This document shows, in pieces, positions 37,507-45,641 of a stretch of 64,000 nucleotides of DNA. The stretch is from contig NZ_CP063849.1 of assembly GCF_015277775.1 (NCBI RefSeq), positions 310,001-374,000 on the forward strand, written 5' to 3'. The notes under the pieces are model-generated. The model searched no databases. It was not told where the DNA came from and saw only the letters and a program-made list of their open reading frames with translations. Numbering within the stretch: position 1 is the first letter of the stretch; every line of letters starts with the position of its first letter. The DNA comes from Paludibaculum fermentans (GTDB lineage: Bacteria > Acidobacteriota > Terriglobia > Bryobacterales > Bryobacteraceae). The position numbers were made by a program, and so were the translations under genes.

Positions 37507-38406
37507 CTATGGGATGGTGGTGCCGTTCGTCTGGGTTTCGCCGAGGACCACTTCACCGCCACCCTGGTCCGCCTCCGGCGCGCGAGCCGCCGCCAGCTTC
37601 AGGGCTTTGGCCGTCATCTTCGGAGCCGTGCGCAGCGTCTCCATATTGCCGCCGATCTCCATGCGGAACATCGTCAGCCGCCGGGAGTGCTTCGAGATCA
37701 GCAGTTCGCCCAGGTAAATAGTGCCAACCCCGGGCCACCGGACCACATTGCCGCAGATCTCGACTCCGGGCAGGGGCTCGCCCACCCACTTGATGCTGGT
37801 GACAACCGTTGCAAAGATGATGCCTTTGAACTCCGGAGGCCGCAGCCGCTTCGGAGAATCCGCCGAGACGCGCCACCCTGATTTCTCACGAAACGAGGCG
37901 GTCTTCGCATAGTAATCGACCAGGGCCTGCTTGGTCGGGTTGCGCTGGAACGTCTTGAGGTCGAAACTCACCGCCAGTTCGTGCCCGTCCAGTTTCAGGC
38001 CGGTGAGTTCGGCAATATCCGGCGCAATCCGGGCCACTTCTTCTTCCGGAGGATGCCGCGAAACAATGCTCACCTTGATACTGTCCAGCGTCAACCGGTT
38101 CAGGATCTGGACCTTCTCCACGCTGCATTTCACCGTGGTTGTGTGATCCTTGTCCAACCCATCGCCTTCGCTCATCGCGGAGGTCGCGGCTAGGCCGACG
38201 CACAGAAACGGCTGGTCCCCGCCGGGCATCGGGACGGTGCAGTTCTCTGCTTTGGCCTCGGAAATACCACCAATCACCGGCAGCGAACTGGCGGCCAGGA
38301 CTGGAACGATCTGGTTAACGGCCTCGCCGCGCGCATTGCGGACCAGGCGTCCGGCGGCGCCCACAGCGTCACCGCGGAATATGAATCTGGGTTGAATACT
38401 CGCCAA
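37507..38406 (-). CDS. Unknown protein in the ECF sigma/CHAT operon
   Basis: This 299-residue product starts at a TTG preceded by AGGAG. It has no signal peptide or membrane segment. The N-terminal part (GDAVGAAGRLVRNARGEAVNQIVPVLAASSLPVIGG) and the central ENCTVPMPGGDQPFLCVGLAATSA do not match a family I know. The central region (CSVEKVQILNRLTLDSIKVSIVSRHPPEE) and the C-terminal part (GTIYLGELLISKHSRRLTMFRMEIGGNMETLR) are beta-rich. It sits between the anti-sigma factor and the CHAT protease with 14-base and 70-base gaps, so it is probably part of the same unit and a candidate CHAT partner or substrate. Confidence 0.6.
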   Translation of the reverse strand: MASIQPRFIFRGDAVGAAGRLVRNARGEAVNQIVPVLAASSLPVIGGISEAKAENCTVPMPGGDQPFLCVGLAATSAMSEGDGLDKDHTTTVKCSVEKVQILNRLTLDSIKVSIVSRHPPEEEVARIAPDIAELTGLKLDGHELAVSFDLKTFQRNPTKQALVDYYAKTASFREKSGWRVSADSPKRLRPPEFKGIIFATVVTSIKWVGEPLPGVEICGNVVRWPGVGTIYLGELLISKHSRRLTMFRMEIGGNMETLRTAPKMTAKALKLAAARAPEADQGGGEVVLGETQTNGTTIP

Positions 38407-38420
38407 GGGAGAGACTCCTG

Positions 38421-39095
38421 TCAGGGTTGGACTTCAAAACGGAAACGAGCCAGGACCGGGCCGCCGGGTATGCTGCGCAGGGTAATTTGGTATCGTCCCT
38501 GTCTCGCGCTGCCGGCTGGTAGCGACAGCGTCAGCGGTTCCCCCGCGGCAGGCGCGGATACCTTGAATGGCGCCGCCGCCGGGCCATTCTCCAACTGCAA
38601 CTCCACACTATACTCAGGCAGAGGACGAATACCGGCCAGATCCAGTGTCAGGACCAGGGAATGGTGGTCCGGCACGTTTACCGCCGAACCGGCACCCCGG
38701 GTCTCGCCGCGCAGCAGCAACTGCTTAGCCGCCTGCGGTGCCTGGAAATCGTGCGACCGTGCCGGTTCCAACAGATTCTGATAGCCCATCACCACCAGGA
38801 GTGAAGCCAGCGCGGGTGCCGCAATCGCCGGCCGTAGCCAATGGAAATACCGCTCCCAGAACCCGGTGCTATGTGTTTTCTGCGCCGGTTTTGGGGCCTC
38901 GGTCCTCGCTTCGGGACGCGTCACCCGCACTTCCGCGCGGGCGTTGGCCTCCAGTGAGGACATGATTCTGATTTCCTCCGCGCATTGCTCGCACTCGAAG
39001 AAGTGCTCTTCAAACTCAGAGCGTTCGACAGCGGGCATCTCGTCGAGGAAGTATCTCTCGACCGCGGTGGTTTCGATGGCTGACCGATGATCCAT
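38421..39095 (-). CDS. Anti-sigma factor with zinc-binding zf-HC2 domain
   Basis: This is a 224-residue protein starting at an ATG with GAGG upstream. The N-terminus has the ZAS motif H-x3-C-x2-C in EEHFFECEQCAEEI (about residues 30-43) and an upstream DEMPAVERSEFE helix, as in zf-HC2 anti-sigma factors. A single transmembrane helix (AIAAPALASLLVVMGY, about residues 90-107) leads to a periplasmic beta-rich domain (EYSVELQLENG, EPLTLSLPAGSARQGRYQITLRSI). It would hold the ECF sigma factor at the membrane until released. The gene follows the sigma gene by 42 bases. Confidence 0.88.
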   Translation of the reverse strand: MDHRSAIETTAVERYFLDEMPAVERSEFEEHFFECEQCAEEIRIMSSLEANARAEVRVTRPEARTEAPKPAQKTHSTGFWERYFHWLRPAIAAPALASLLVVMGYQNLLEPARSHDFQAPQAAKQLLLRGETRGAGSAVNVPDHHSLVLTLDLAGIRPLPEYSVELQLENGPAAAPFKVSAPAAGEPLTLSLPAGSARQGRYQITLRSIPGGPVLARFRFEVQP

Positions 39096-39137
39096 CTTTA
39101 CCTCTAAAACAATTGTGAGTTCAGCTTGAGTTTCGTT

Positions 39138-39719
39138 TCACTCGCCGACACCATGAGCCTTTCCACGCTCCCCGAGTAGGGCGCTGAACCGGTTCCTGGC
39201 GCGATGCAGCAAGACTCTCAAATAGTTTCGATCCACTCCAAACTGTTGACAGATCTCGTCTTTGTCCTTCTCCTCCAGAAAAACTTGACGCAAGAGTTCA
39301 CATTCCTTCGCCGGCAATTCTTCCAGCAATTGGCGAACGAGATTTCTCCTTTGTTCGTTCACCATTTCGCTTTCGGCGTCAATCTGGCCGTCAGCGGGAT
39401 GATAGTTTTCCGGCATCGGGGCAGTCCGCGACTCCGCCCGGTACACTTCCATCACCACGTTGTTGCACACCGAGTTGACGAACGCGCCCAGGCGTTCCGG
39501 ATGGTCAATGCCTCGTTCGCGCAGCGTCAGCAAGACCCTCAGAAACGTCTCCTGCTTCGCTTCCTCTACCAGTTGCGGAGCCCTGAGCTTGCCGCGCAGC
39601 TTCACCCGCAGCAGATCACCAAAATAGTTGACGAAATGACGCTGAGTGTCTGGATCGCCCTGCTTGAGCCGCAGGACATAGTCGCTGTCGAAGCTCTGCT
39701 GCTCGAGTTGCACTCGCAC
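39138..39719 (-). CDS. ECF-type RNA polymerase sigma factor
   Basis: From the GTG at 39719, with AGGA upstream, the product is 193 residues. Region 2 shows FVNYFGDLLRVKLRGKLRAPQLVEEAKQETFLRVL with the DNA-melting helix, and region 4 shows LLEELPAKECELLRQVFLEEKDKDEICQQFGVDRNYLRVLLHRAR with the HTH. It directs RNA polymerase to a stress-type promoter and is controlled by the zf-HC2 anti-sigma encoded next. It is the first gene of a unit ending in the CHAT protease. Confidence 0.9.
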   Translation of the reverse strand: MRVQLEQQSFDSDYVLRLKQGDPDTQRHFVNYFGDLLRVKLRGKLRAPQLVEEAKQETFLRVLLTLRERGIDHPERLGAFVNSVCNNVVMEVYRAESRTAPMPENYHPADGQIDAESEMVNEQRRNLVRQLLEELPAKECELLRQVFLEEKDKDEICQQFGVDRNYLRVLLHRARNRFSALLGERGKAHGVGE

Positions 39720-39803
39720 GTGTATCCTATAGTAATACAGGCACTTCCTCGGCGAAAGCACCCGCGTGGGTTCTTTGTGGAACGATTTTCGAACGAGCGG
39801 CGG

Positions 39804-40748
39804 CTATGTGTTGGCCCGGTACCACTCAAGCGTGAGCCGCAGGCCCTCGTCGAAACTAAACCTCGGAGCATGGCCCAGATCACGGACGGCGCGGGCCGTG
39901 TCGGCCTGTGAATCCTTCACATCCCCGGCCCTCGGCGGACCATATACCGGTTCGATCTCGACCCCTTCAAACCCGCACAGAATCCGCCACGTCTGGTTCA
40001 ACGTGAAACGGCCCCCGTTGCCGGCGTTGTACATGTTGCCCGAAACCACGGCTGCCGGCGCATTCGAAGCCTTCAGGCATAGACCAGCAACATCTTCCAC
40101 ATAGGTGAAGTCGCGGGACTGCTCGCCATCACCAAAAATCGTGGGCGGCCGCCGCTCAATCAGGCAGCGCATGAACAGGCTTAGCACGCCCGAATACGGA
40201 CTCGACGGGTCCTGCCGCGGCCCAAACACATTGAAGAAACGCAGCGACGTGGTCGTCAGCCCGAAACAGGAGGCGAAGACTGAGGCGTAGTACTCACCCA
40301 TCAGCTTCTGCGCCGCATACGGCGACTTCGGCATCGGGATCATCGACTCCACCTTCGGAAGCACTTCCGTGTCCCCATAGGCGGAGGAGGATGCCGCATA
40401 AACCACCCGGCCCGCGCCGCCTTCGGCCGCGGCCCGGAACACGTTGAAGGTTCCATCGATGTTTGCCGTGTGCGACGGCACAGGCTCAGTGATCGAACGC
40501 GGCACGGAAGGAATCGCGGCCAGGTGGAAGACCTTCGGCGCGCCTTCGAGCAGCGGCGCAATCGCATCGTAGTCCCGGATGTCGACGACATGCAGGTCGA
40601 CGTGTTCCGCCACCTCGGCCAGGTTCTTCTCGCTGCCCGAGCGCAGATTGTCGATCACCGTGACGCGCTGCGCGCCTTCCTTCAGCAATGCGCGCACAAT
40701 GCTGCTTCCAATGAATCCGGCGCCGCCGGTAACAACTGGGTTTTTCAT
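39804..40748 (-). CDS. NAD-dependent sugar epimerase/dehydratase (UDP-glucose 4-epimerase-like)
   Basis: This 314-residue protein begins MKNPVVTGGAGFIGSSIVRALL, the Rossmann GxxGxxG. It has the catalytic Tyr/Lys pair in SPYAAQKLMGEYYAS and a Ser in YAASSSAYGDTE. The C-terminal part (FTYVEDVAGLCLKA, NQTWRILCGFEGVE) matches extended short-chain dehydrogenases acting on nucleotide sugars. It would epimerise or dehydrate a UDP- or dTDP-sugar for glycan assembly. It is the last gene of a four-gene unit. Confidence 0.88.
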   Translation of the reverse strand: MKNPVVTGGAGFIGSSIVRALLKEGAQRVTVIDNLRSGSEKNLAEVAEHVDLHVVDIRDYDAIAPLLEGAPKVFHLAAIPSVPRSITEPVPSHTANIDGTFNVFRAAAEGGAGRVVYAASSSAYGDTEVLPKVESMIPMPKSPYAAQKLMGEYYASVFASCFGLTTTSLRFFNVFGPRQDPSSPYSGVLSLFMRCLIERRPPTIFGDGEQSRDFTYVEDVAGLCLKASNAPAAVVSGNMYNAGNGGRFTLNQTWRILCGFEGVEIEPVYGPPRAGDVKDSQADTARAVRDLGHAPRFSFDEGLRLTLEWYRANT

Positions 40749-40779
40749 GCTTATCACTGCTCCGCGGGATCCCGGTCCA

Positions 40780-41622
40780 TCAGGCGGACTCCAGCTCCTC
40801 GATAACACTGTTCAGGTATCGTAGCGACTCGGCTGAGATGCGCTCCGGTCCCGGACTGAAGTCGAACGCTTCCAATGAGATCCATCCCTGGTAATTCAAC
40901 CTGCGCAGAGTGGCCAGGACAGGCGCGAAATCATAGTCGCCCGTGCCGCAGTGGCCGCCATCTGTCTCATTCACGTGAATGTGTTGGATATAGGGAAAGT
41001 AGCGTTCGATCACTTCCTGGTGCGGATCGGTCTCATCCACCGCATTGTGTGTATCGAACATCGTCTGGATCGCCGGGCTGTTCACCTGGCGCACGATCTC
41101 GACCGCCTCCGCCAGAGACCCGACCACATTCGTCTGGTTCGCCGGCAAGGCTTCCACCAGGATTCTCACTCCGCGCTCTTCCGCATGCGGCGCGACCCCG
41201 GCCAGCCCGTCCGCATAGCGCTTGGTCGCCTCTTCCCGCGTCGAGCCGCCGACAGTCCCGCGCTGCAAAGGAGATCCGAAGACCATCACTCCGTTGGGTC
41301 CCATATCGGCGCATAGATCCACAAGCCCCCGAATATGGGCCCAACTGCGATCCCGCAAGTCGGCATCCGGAGTCGTCACGTGCAGTCCCTTTGGCGCCAC
41401 CATCAGCCAGTGCAGACCCACGAACAACAGGCCTTCGCCGGCGATGATATCGGCATACTGCTTGCGCTCGGCGGCAGGAATCGTGACTGGATCCTCCGAG
41501 AGCGTGAAGGGTGCAATCTCAATGCCCGAGTACCCGGTTTCACGAATGTGCCGGCAGGCTTTGTCGAAGTCCCACCCCTGGTAAACCTCGTTGCAGATCG
41601 AGTGGCGGAAAGGTAAGCCCAT
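40780..41622 (-). CDS. Sugar phosphate isomerase/epimerase-like TIM barrel
   Basis: The 280-residue protein has the AP-endonuclease-2-type barrel: HIRETGYSGIEIAPFTLSE, GLHWLMVAPKG, ILVEALPANQTNVVGSLAEAVEIV, TMFDTHNAVDETDP, and HIHVNETDGGHCGTGDYDF. Glu in VEALP, Asp in FDTHN, His in HIHVNE and Glu in ISLEAF are placed as metal ligands in this family. It probably isomerises a sugar in a catabolic or biosynthetic route. It lies 57 bases after the dehydrogenase and 31 before the epimerase. Confidence 0.85.
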   Translation of the reverse strand: MGLPFRHSICNEVYQGWDFDKACRHIRETGYSGIEIAPFTLSEDPVTIPAAERKQYADIIAGEGLLFVGLHWLMVAPKGLHVTTPDADLRDRSWAHIRGLVDLCADMGPNGVMVFGSPLQRGTVGGSTREEATKRYADGLAGVAPHAEERGVRILVEALPANQTNVVGSLAEAVEIVRQVNSPAIQTMFDTHNAVDETDPHQEVIERYFPYIQHIHVNETDGGHCGTGDYDFAPVLATLRRLNYQGWISLEAFDFSPGPERISAESLRYLNSVIEELESA

Positions 41623-41679
41623 AAATTGAAATCGCTTCCCAGTGTACTTGAAATGGCCGGGCCGGTCCCGCTACCGATG

Positions 41680-42672
41680 TCAATCCAGTCGATGGACAAT
41701 CTTCGGGATCAAGGCCGGGCCACCGAAAGAATCACGCCACTGGTCGATGTCACGCCGTTCAATCATGGCTGCCAGCAGCGGACGCTGGATTCGGCCGAGG
41801 TCTTCAATCGCCTGCTGGAAATGCGCGCGGCCCGCATTCACTGTGCCGGCCACGGTCAGGTTGTCCACCAGCATTCGGATCGGCTGCAGCGACAGGTTCT
41901 CCTCGCCCGCGCCAATCAGCATCAGTACACCACAGGGAGCCACCCACTCCAACAGGTTGAGGTTCCCGCCGGCCGCCTCAAATACGAGATCGGCTCGCGC
42001 CGGAATGCGGTCCCTCAGATAAGCCAGCCCGGCCTTCCGCAGCAACCGCACCCGCGGGTGATCCTCCGGCTCCAGTGAAAAGACCGTCACCTCCAGCCCC
42101 TTCAACTGCAGCAACAACGCTGTCAGGATACCCACCGGACCCGCGCCCGTGACCACAGCCGTCCTCGGCTCCATCGGATGCGCGCGCAGGGCGGTCTCCA
42201 CGGCCTTCTCCACCACGCTCAGGGGTTCCGCCAGCGCCGCCACATCCAGTAAGCCTTCCGGCACGGCCAGTAGTTCGGCGCCGGAATCCAGCGTGAAGGG
42301 CGTCAGGTAACCATGCGCGCGGTTGATGCCGCGTTCCAGGTATTCGCCCGTCTGGCATAGATCGCGCCGTCCTCGCGCGCAATGGTCGCAGGCCGGACTG
42401 CAACTCCGCCGGATCATCGGTGCCACCCATGACCCCCTGGCCCAGTCCTTGTTGCCGACCTCCACCTGCGCCAGCGCCTCGTGCCCCAACGTCAGGAACG
42501 ATTCACCGTCAGGCGGCAGCCCGAACCGGAATTTCGACAGCTCGCGATCCGTCGCGCAGATCCCGACCTCATGCACACGCAGCAGAACCTCGTCCTCGCG
42601 AGGCTCCAGCGGTTGCGGCAGGGAACGCTCCGCGAGGGTGCGTCTTTCAAAGTCCAGGCCGATCGCACGCAT
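41680..42672 (-). CDS. Zinc-dependent glucose/alcohol dehydrogenase
   Basis: This is a 330-residue MDR protein. The GroES-like N-terminus has ICATDRELSKFRFG and TLGHEALAQVEVG (catalytic zinc). A structural-zinc lobe carries four Cys (RSCSPACDHCARGRRDLC). The NAD(P)-binding domain starts VVTGAGPVGILTALLLQLKG and continues with VFSLEPEDHPRVR. The C-terminus (LVFEAAGGNLNLLEWVAPCGVLMLIG) resembles archaeal-type glucose dehydrogenases. It would oxidise a sugar or sugar alcohol. It starts 5 bases after the glycosyltransferase stop. Confidence 0.85.
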   Translation of the reverse strand: MRAIGLDFERRTLAERSLPQPLEPREDEVLLRVHEVGICATDRELSKFRFGLPPDGESFLTLGHEALAQVEVGNKDWARGSWVAPMIRRSCSPACDHCARGRRDLCQTGEYLERGINRAHGYLTPFTLDSGAELLAVPEGLLDVAALAEPLSVVEKAVETALRAHPMEPRTAVVTGAGPVGILTALLLQLKGLEVTVFSLEPEDHPRVRLLRKAGLAYLRDRIPARADLVFEAAGGNLNLLEWVAPCGVLMLIGAGEENLSLQPIRMLVDNLTVAGTVNAGRAHFQQAIEDLGRIQRPLLAAMIERRDIDQWRDSFGGPALIPKIVHRLD

Positions 42673-42677
42673 GGGAC

Positions 42678-44084
42678 TTACTGCTTTCTGGCGACAACCA
42701 GCATGGACAGCCCCTTCCAGGGCAGCACATGATCCAGCGGACGCCACAACCAAAGGTTCTTATCGAAGATCTTCAATGGCAGCTTCGAAAGGGACGTACG
42801 CCTGAACACCTTGCTCGCCAGCCACCAGGCGGGCTTCCCCGACTTATTGATCTGCCGGACCGCTTCCAGGTTGAACCCGGCCGCCCGCAGCAACGTCTCG
42901 ATCTCGCGCTGGTCGAATCTCCGGAACTGCCCCATGGCTTGGTCCACCGTGCCGTAGATGCTGCTCCCCTGCGGAGCCAGCAACAGCAGCCGCCCGCCTG
43001 GCTTCAGGGCCCGGTGCAGGCCTTCGAGCGCGATCTCCGGATGCGGCAACCCCTCCAGAACATTGATTGCAATGGCGGAGTCCACACTGCCCTCAAACCC
43101 GTCGAAAGCTGCCCGCCGGTTCGGATCCAACTCGACGACCGTGACATTCGGCGTGCGCAGAAAACGGTTCCTCAGCGCGTGCAGGTGCAGCGGATCCGAT
43201 TCCGCCGCCACATACCGCAACCGCCGCCCCATCAGGCGCCCGGAAAAGGTGCCGAACCCCGCGCCGATCTCCAGAATTGTGTCGCCCAGGTACGGCCGCA
43301 GCAGGCCCGACATCCAGTCGATATAGCCAGGCGTGCGCGTCAGGTTGATCAGCGCCCCGCGGCCCTTCGTATCCGCATAGATGTCATCGATCAGCCAGTA
43401 CTTCAGGATCACGCCCAGCGCCTGCAGGCCGTCCTTCCAGCCGATCTTCTTGCCCTCTTCATAGGTCCGGCCGTGATACGAGATCGGGACCTCATAAATG
43501 CGCAGTTGGCGCTTCGCGCATTTCATCGTGATCTCAGGCTCGAAGCCGAACCGGTTCGACCGGATGGGGATCGACTTCAACAGATCCGTGCGGAAGACCT
43601 TGTAGCACGTCTCCATGTCGGTCACATGGATGTTCGAAAACACGTTCGATGTCCAGGTCAGAAACTCGTTGATCTTCGTGTGCCAGTACGGCAGCACCCG
43701 CCGTGCCTCGCCCGACATATAGCGGGATCCGAAAACTGCATCCGCATGCCCAGCCAGCAGCGGCTTCAGTAGGGCAGGGTACTCGTTCGGGTCGTACTCC
43801 AGGTCTGCGTCCTGGATCAGGCAAAAGTCGCCCTGGGCCTTGGAAATAGCGGTCCGCACGGCTGCACCCTTACCTTGGTTCACCTCATGCCGGTACAACC
43901 GGATTAAGGAGTGCTTGGCCGCCAGCCCCTCGAGAATGGCCCAAGTCCCATCCTTCGAGCAGTCGTCAACAATGACCAGTTCGCGATCCACGCCCGCCGG
44001 TAGCGGAGCATCCAAAACCTGCTGCAGACTGCGCTCGACAACGGTCCGTTCGTTATAAACCGGGATAAGGATACTGAGAAGCAC
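42678..44084 (-). CDS. GT2 glycosyltransferase fused to a methyltransferase
   Basis: The GTG at 44084 is preceded by GGGGAG. The 468-residue product has two domains. Residues about 1-225 are a DPM1/GT2-type glycosyltransferase (SILIPVYNERTVVERSL, VIVDDCSKDGTWAI, YRHEVNQGKGAAVRTAI, LIQDADLEYDPNEYPALL, VFGSRYMSGEARR). Residues about 270-420 are a class I SAM-dependent methyltransferase (TILEIGAGFGTFSGRL, YVAAESDPLHLHALRNRF, AINVLEGLPHPEIALEGLHRALKPGG). It would transfer a sugar to a lipid carrier and methylate a product. It is the first gene of the unit. Confidence 0.88.
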   Translation of the reverse strand: MLLSILIPVYNERTVVERSLQQVLDAPLPAGVDRELVIVDDCSKDGTWAILEGLAAKHSLIRLYRHEVNQGKGAAVRTAISKAQGDFCLIQDADLEYDPNEYPALLKPLLAGHADAVFGSRYMSGEARRVLPYWHTKINEFLTWTSNVFSNIHVTDMETCYKVFRTDLLKSIPIRSNRFGFEPEITMKCAKRQLRIYEVPISYHGRTYEEGKKIGWKDGLQALGVILKYWLIDDIYADTKGRGALINLTRTPGYIDWMSGLLRPYLGDTILEIGAGFGTFSGRLMGRRLRYVAAESDPLHLHALRNRFLRTPNVTVVELDPNRRAAFDGFEGSVDSAIAINVLEGLPHPEIALEGLHRALKPGGRLLLLAPQGSSIYGTVDQAMGQFRRFDQREIETLLRAAGFNLEAVRQINKSGKPAWWLASKVFRRTSLSKLPLKIFDKNLWLWRPLDHVLPWKGLSMLVVARKQ

Positions 44085-44309
44085 GGGTGACTCCCCAGTA
44101 TAGTCGATGAGCCCATGGGGTCCGCCGTATGCCGAACAGATGCAGACTTTTGCGGGCAAACACGGGATAAACGAACACCTTAGGGCAATACGAGGCGACC
44201 TCACTAGTTCTAAGAAACAAATCAGTACGTTCTACGGAGTTTGTTGGGTTGTTGCGGTTTGCACCCTCAGACACCATAGATCTAGTACATGAGACATGGG
44301 AGGACTACC

Positions 44310-44540
44310 ATGCGGCGTCTGATCGAACGTGCGGCCCAACGGGCCTCGCTACTGGCCGTGGACCTCTTGCATCCTGCCTCGACTCGCGGATGCAAAGGTC
44401 AGGATCTGGTGGAGTATGCGCTTTTGGCTGGTTTTGTCGCTGTCGCTGTGGCGGCAATCATCCCATACCAAGTGACCGGACCCATCTCCGGAATTTTTAA
44501 CAAGCTCGAATACTATATGAAGACGTGGGGTAACGGCTGA
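44310..44540 (+). CDS. Flp/Fap-type type IVb pilin
   Basis: The ATG at 44310 has GGGAGG six bases upstream. The 76-residue product contains GQDLVEYALLAGFVAVAVAAIIPY, the prepilin signature with Gly before the cleavage point, Glu at +5 and a hydrophobic N-terminal helix of the mature pilin. Flp pilins are assembled by Tad machinery for adhesion. No tad genes are visible in the window, so they must lie elsewhere. The leader of about 30 residues is on the long side. Confidence 0.8.
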   Translation: MRRLIERAAQRASLLAVDLLHPASTRGCKGQDLVEYALLAGFVAVAVAAIIPYQVTGPISGIFNKLEYYMKTWGNG

Positions 44541-44558
44541 CGCTACACTGCCGCATCC

Positions 44559-44906
44559 TTACGCCTTCCATCGCACGCCCAACGCCAGCAGTAAACAGAA
44601 GAGATTCCATGCGACCAGCAGCGCGAAGAACATGTTCGCTCTCCGCAGCATCGCCACTTTGCCTTTGTTCCAGCAGTAGTATCCCAGCATCAGCGCGGCT
44701 ATCTTCACGGCTGCCAATCCCATCAGGGGATTTCCGAACCAGCCGATGAGCGTCCGCACTAACGGATTTGCCTCCTGTGCGCCGGCCAGCAGGAACGCGA
44801 GCGTCGTCAGCGTGTCCAGTCCCTGCAGGTACACGAACTGAACCAGTTGATCAGTCCCTCTCGGCAGGGCTTGAGTCATCGAGATTTGTTGTGCTGCGGA
44901 AGCCAT
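44559..44906 (-). CDS. DUF5658-like membrane protein
   Basis: This 115-residue product has three hydrophobic segments (TLTTLAFLLAG, about residues 32-42; PLMGLAAVKIAALMLGYYCW, about 58-78; FFALLVAWNLFCLLLALG, about 92-110). The pattern LDTLTTLAFLLAGAQEANPLVR matches the small DUF5658 membrane family. Its function is unknown. It is convergent with the pilin gene. Confidence 0.6.
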   Translation of the reverse strand: MASAAQQISMTQALPRGTDQLVQFVYLQGLDTLTTLAFLLAGAQEANPLVRTLIGWFGNPLMGLAAVKIAALMLGYYCWNKGKVAMLRRANMFFALLVAWNLFCLLLALGVRWKA

Positions 44907-45641
44907 GTTCGATTTCTATTACAATCTATAAACCACTGAAAATAAAGGGCTAGCAGGTCCACCAAGCGTGAATTGAGAGTCCTGGTACCCAAATGGGCTC
45001 ATCGCCCCTCGGCCTCCTCTCTAGTACGGGCCAGAACTCCTTTGTTTCTGCCAACTTCACCGAAACATCAGCCGGGCAGGCACGCCCCTTACCTCTGTTA
45101 CTGCTGATCCCATTCCCCTCTGCACCCTCATCCCACCGCCCCTCGCTTCACACCTCCAGTAGAACCCGCGGTACCCGTTCGACTTCCACCGCCCCTCGCG
45201 GTGTTTCCCACCCTGCCGACAGTCTAGACCCGTCGTCCCTTCCGGGCAAGTTCTCTTTGCTTTGCCTCAAAGCAAAAATTTAGCAAGCAAACGAAATTAA
45301 ACGTGACAAAAACGCTGGTTTGCTGTACAGTTGACTCCTGTCGGATGAAATTCACAGAGCAGTACCTGCTGTCCTATTCTGAATCCGGGCACCTATCCTA
45401 TCGCCCGATATCCCCGGATCGTGCCCCAGGTCCTGCGATTGCCGCCCTGTTGCGCGCGCCCCGGTTCGTTGCCTTTTCCCCGGCTGCTCTTGTCCGGGGA
45501 GTTCTCATGAGATGAAAGCAAACGAAAGCCCTCGGGCGGTCGTCTGCGTCAGACCTGATCCCTGAATCCTGGGGCGGCCAGTCCGCAAACCGGCCGCACA
45601 CCCGAACTTGTTTGAGTTGTTCCGACTTGGGAGAGAATGCA
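44907..45641. other. Long upstream region of the TonB-receptor operon
   Basis: No convincing gene is found in this 735-base stretch. It contains a pyrimidine-rich part at about 45085-45210, an AT-rich palindrome at 45256-45276, and a 12-base direct repeat (AAGCAAACGAAA at 45285-45296 and 45516-45527). Its base composition is less GC-rich than the neighbouring genes around 45250-45300. It probably holds the promoter and operator of the downstream operon. Confidence 0.45.
45256..45276. promoter_or_regulatory. AT-rich palindrome upstream of TonB receptor
   Basis: TTTGCTTTG and CAAAGCAAA form a perfect 9-base inverted repeat around a 3-base centre. It lies about 370 bases upstream of the receptor start. 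It could be an operator for a dimeric regulator or a hairpin in an upstream transcript. Confidence 0.4.

Noticed and set aside
44240-44309. Possible sigma-54 type promoter before the pilin gene
   Set aside because: GG and GC dinucleotides are not at the required 10-base spacing.
45303-45515. 70-codon frame upstream of the TonB receptor
   Set aside because: No ribosome site, no family, and composition unlike genes; kept only as part of the intergenic description.
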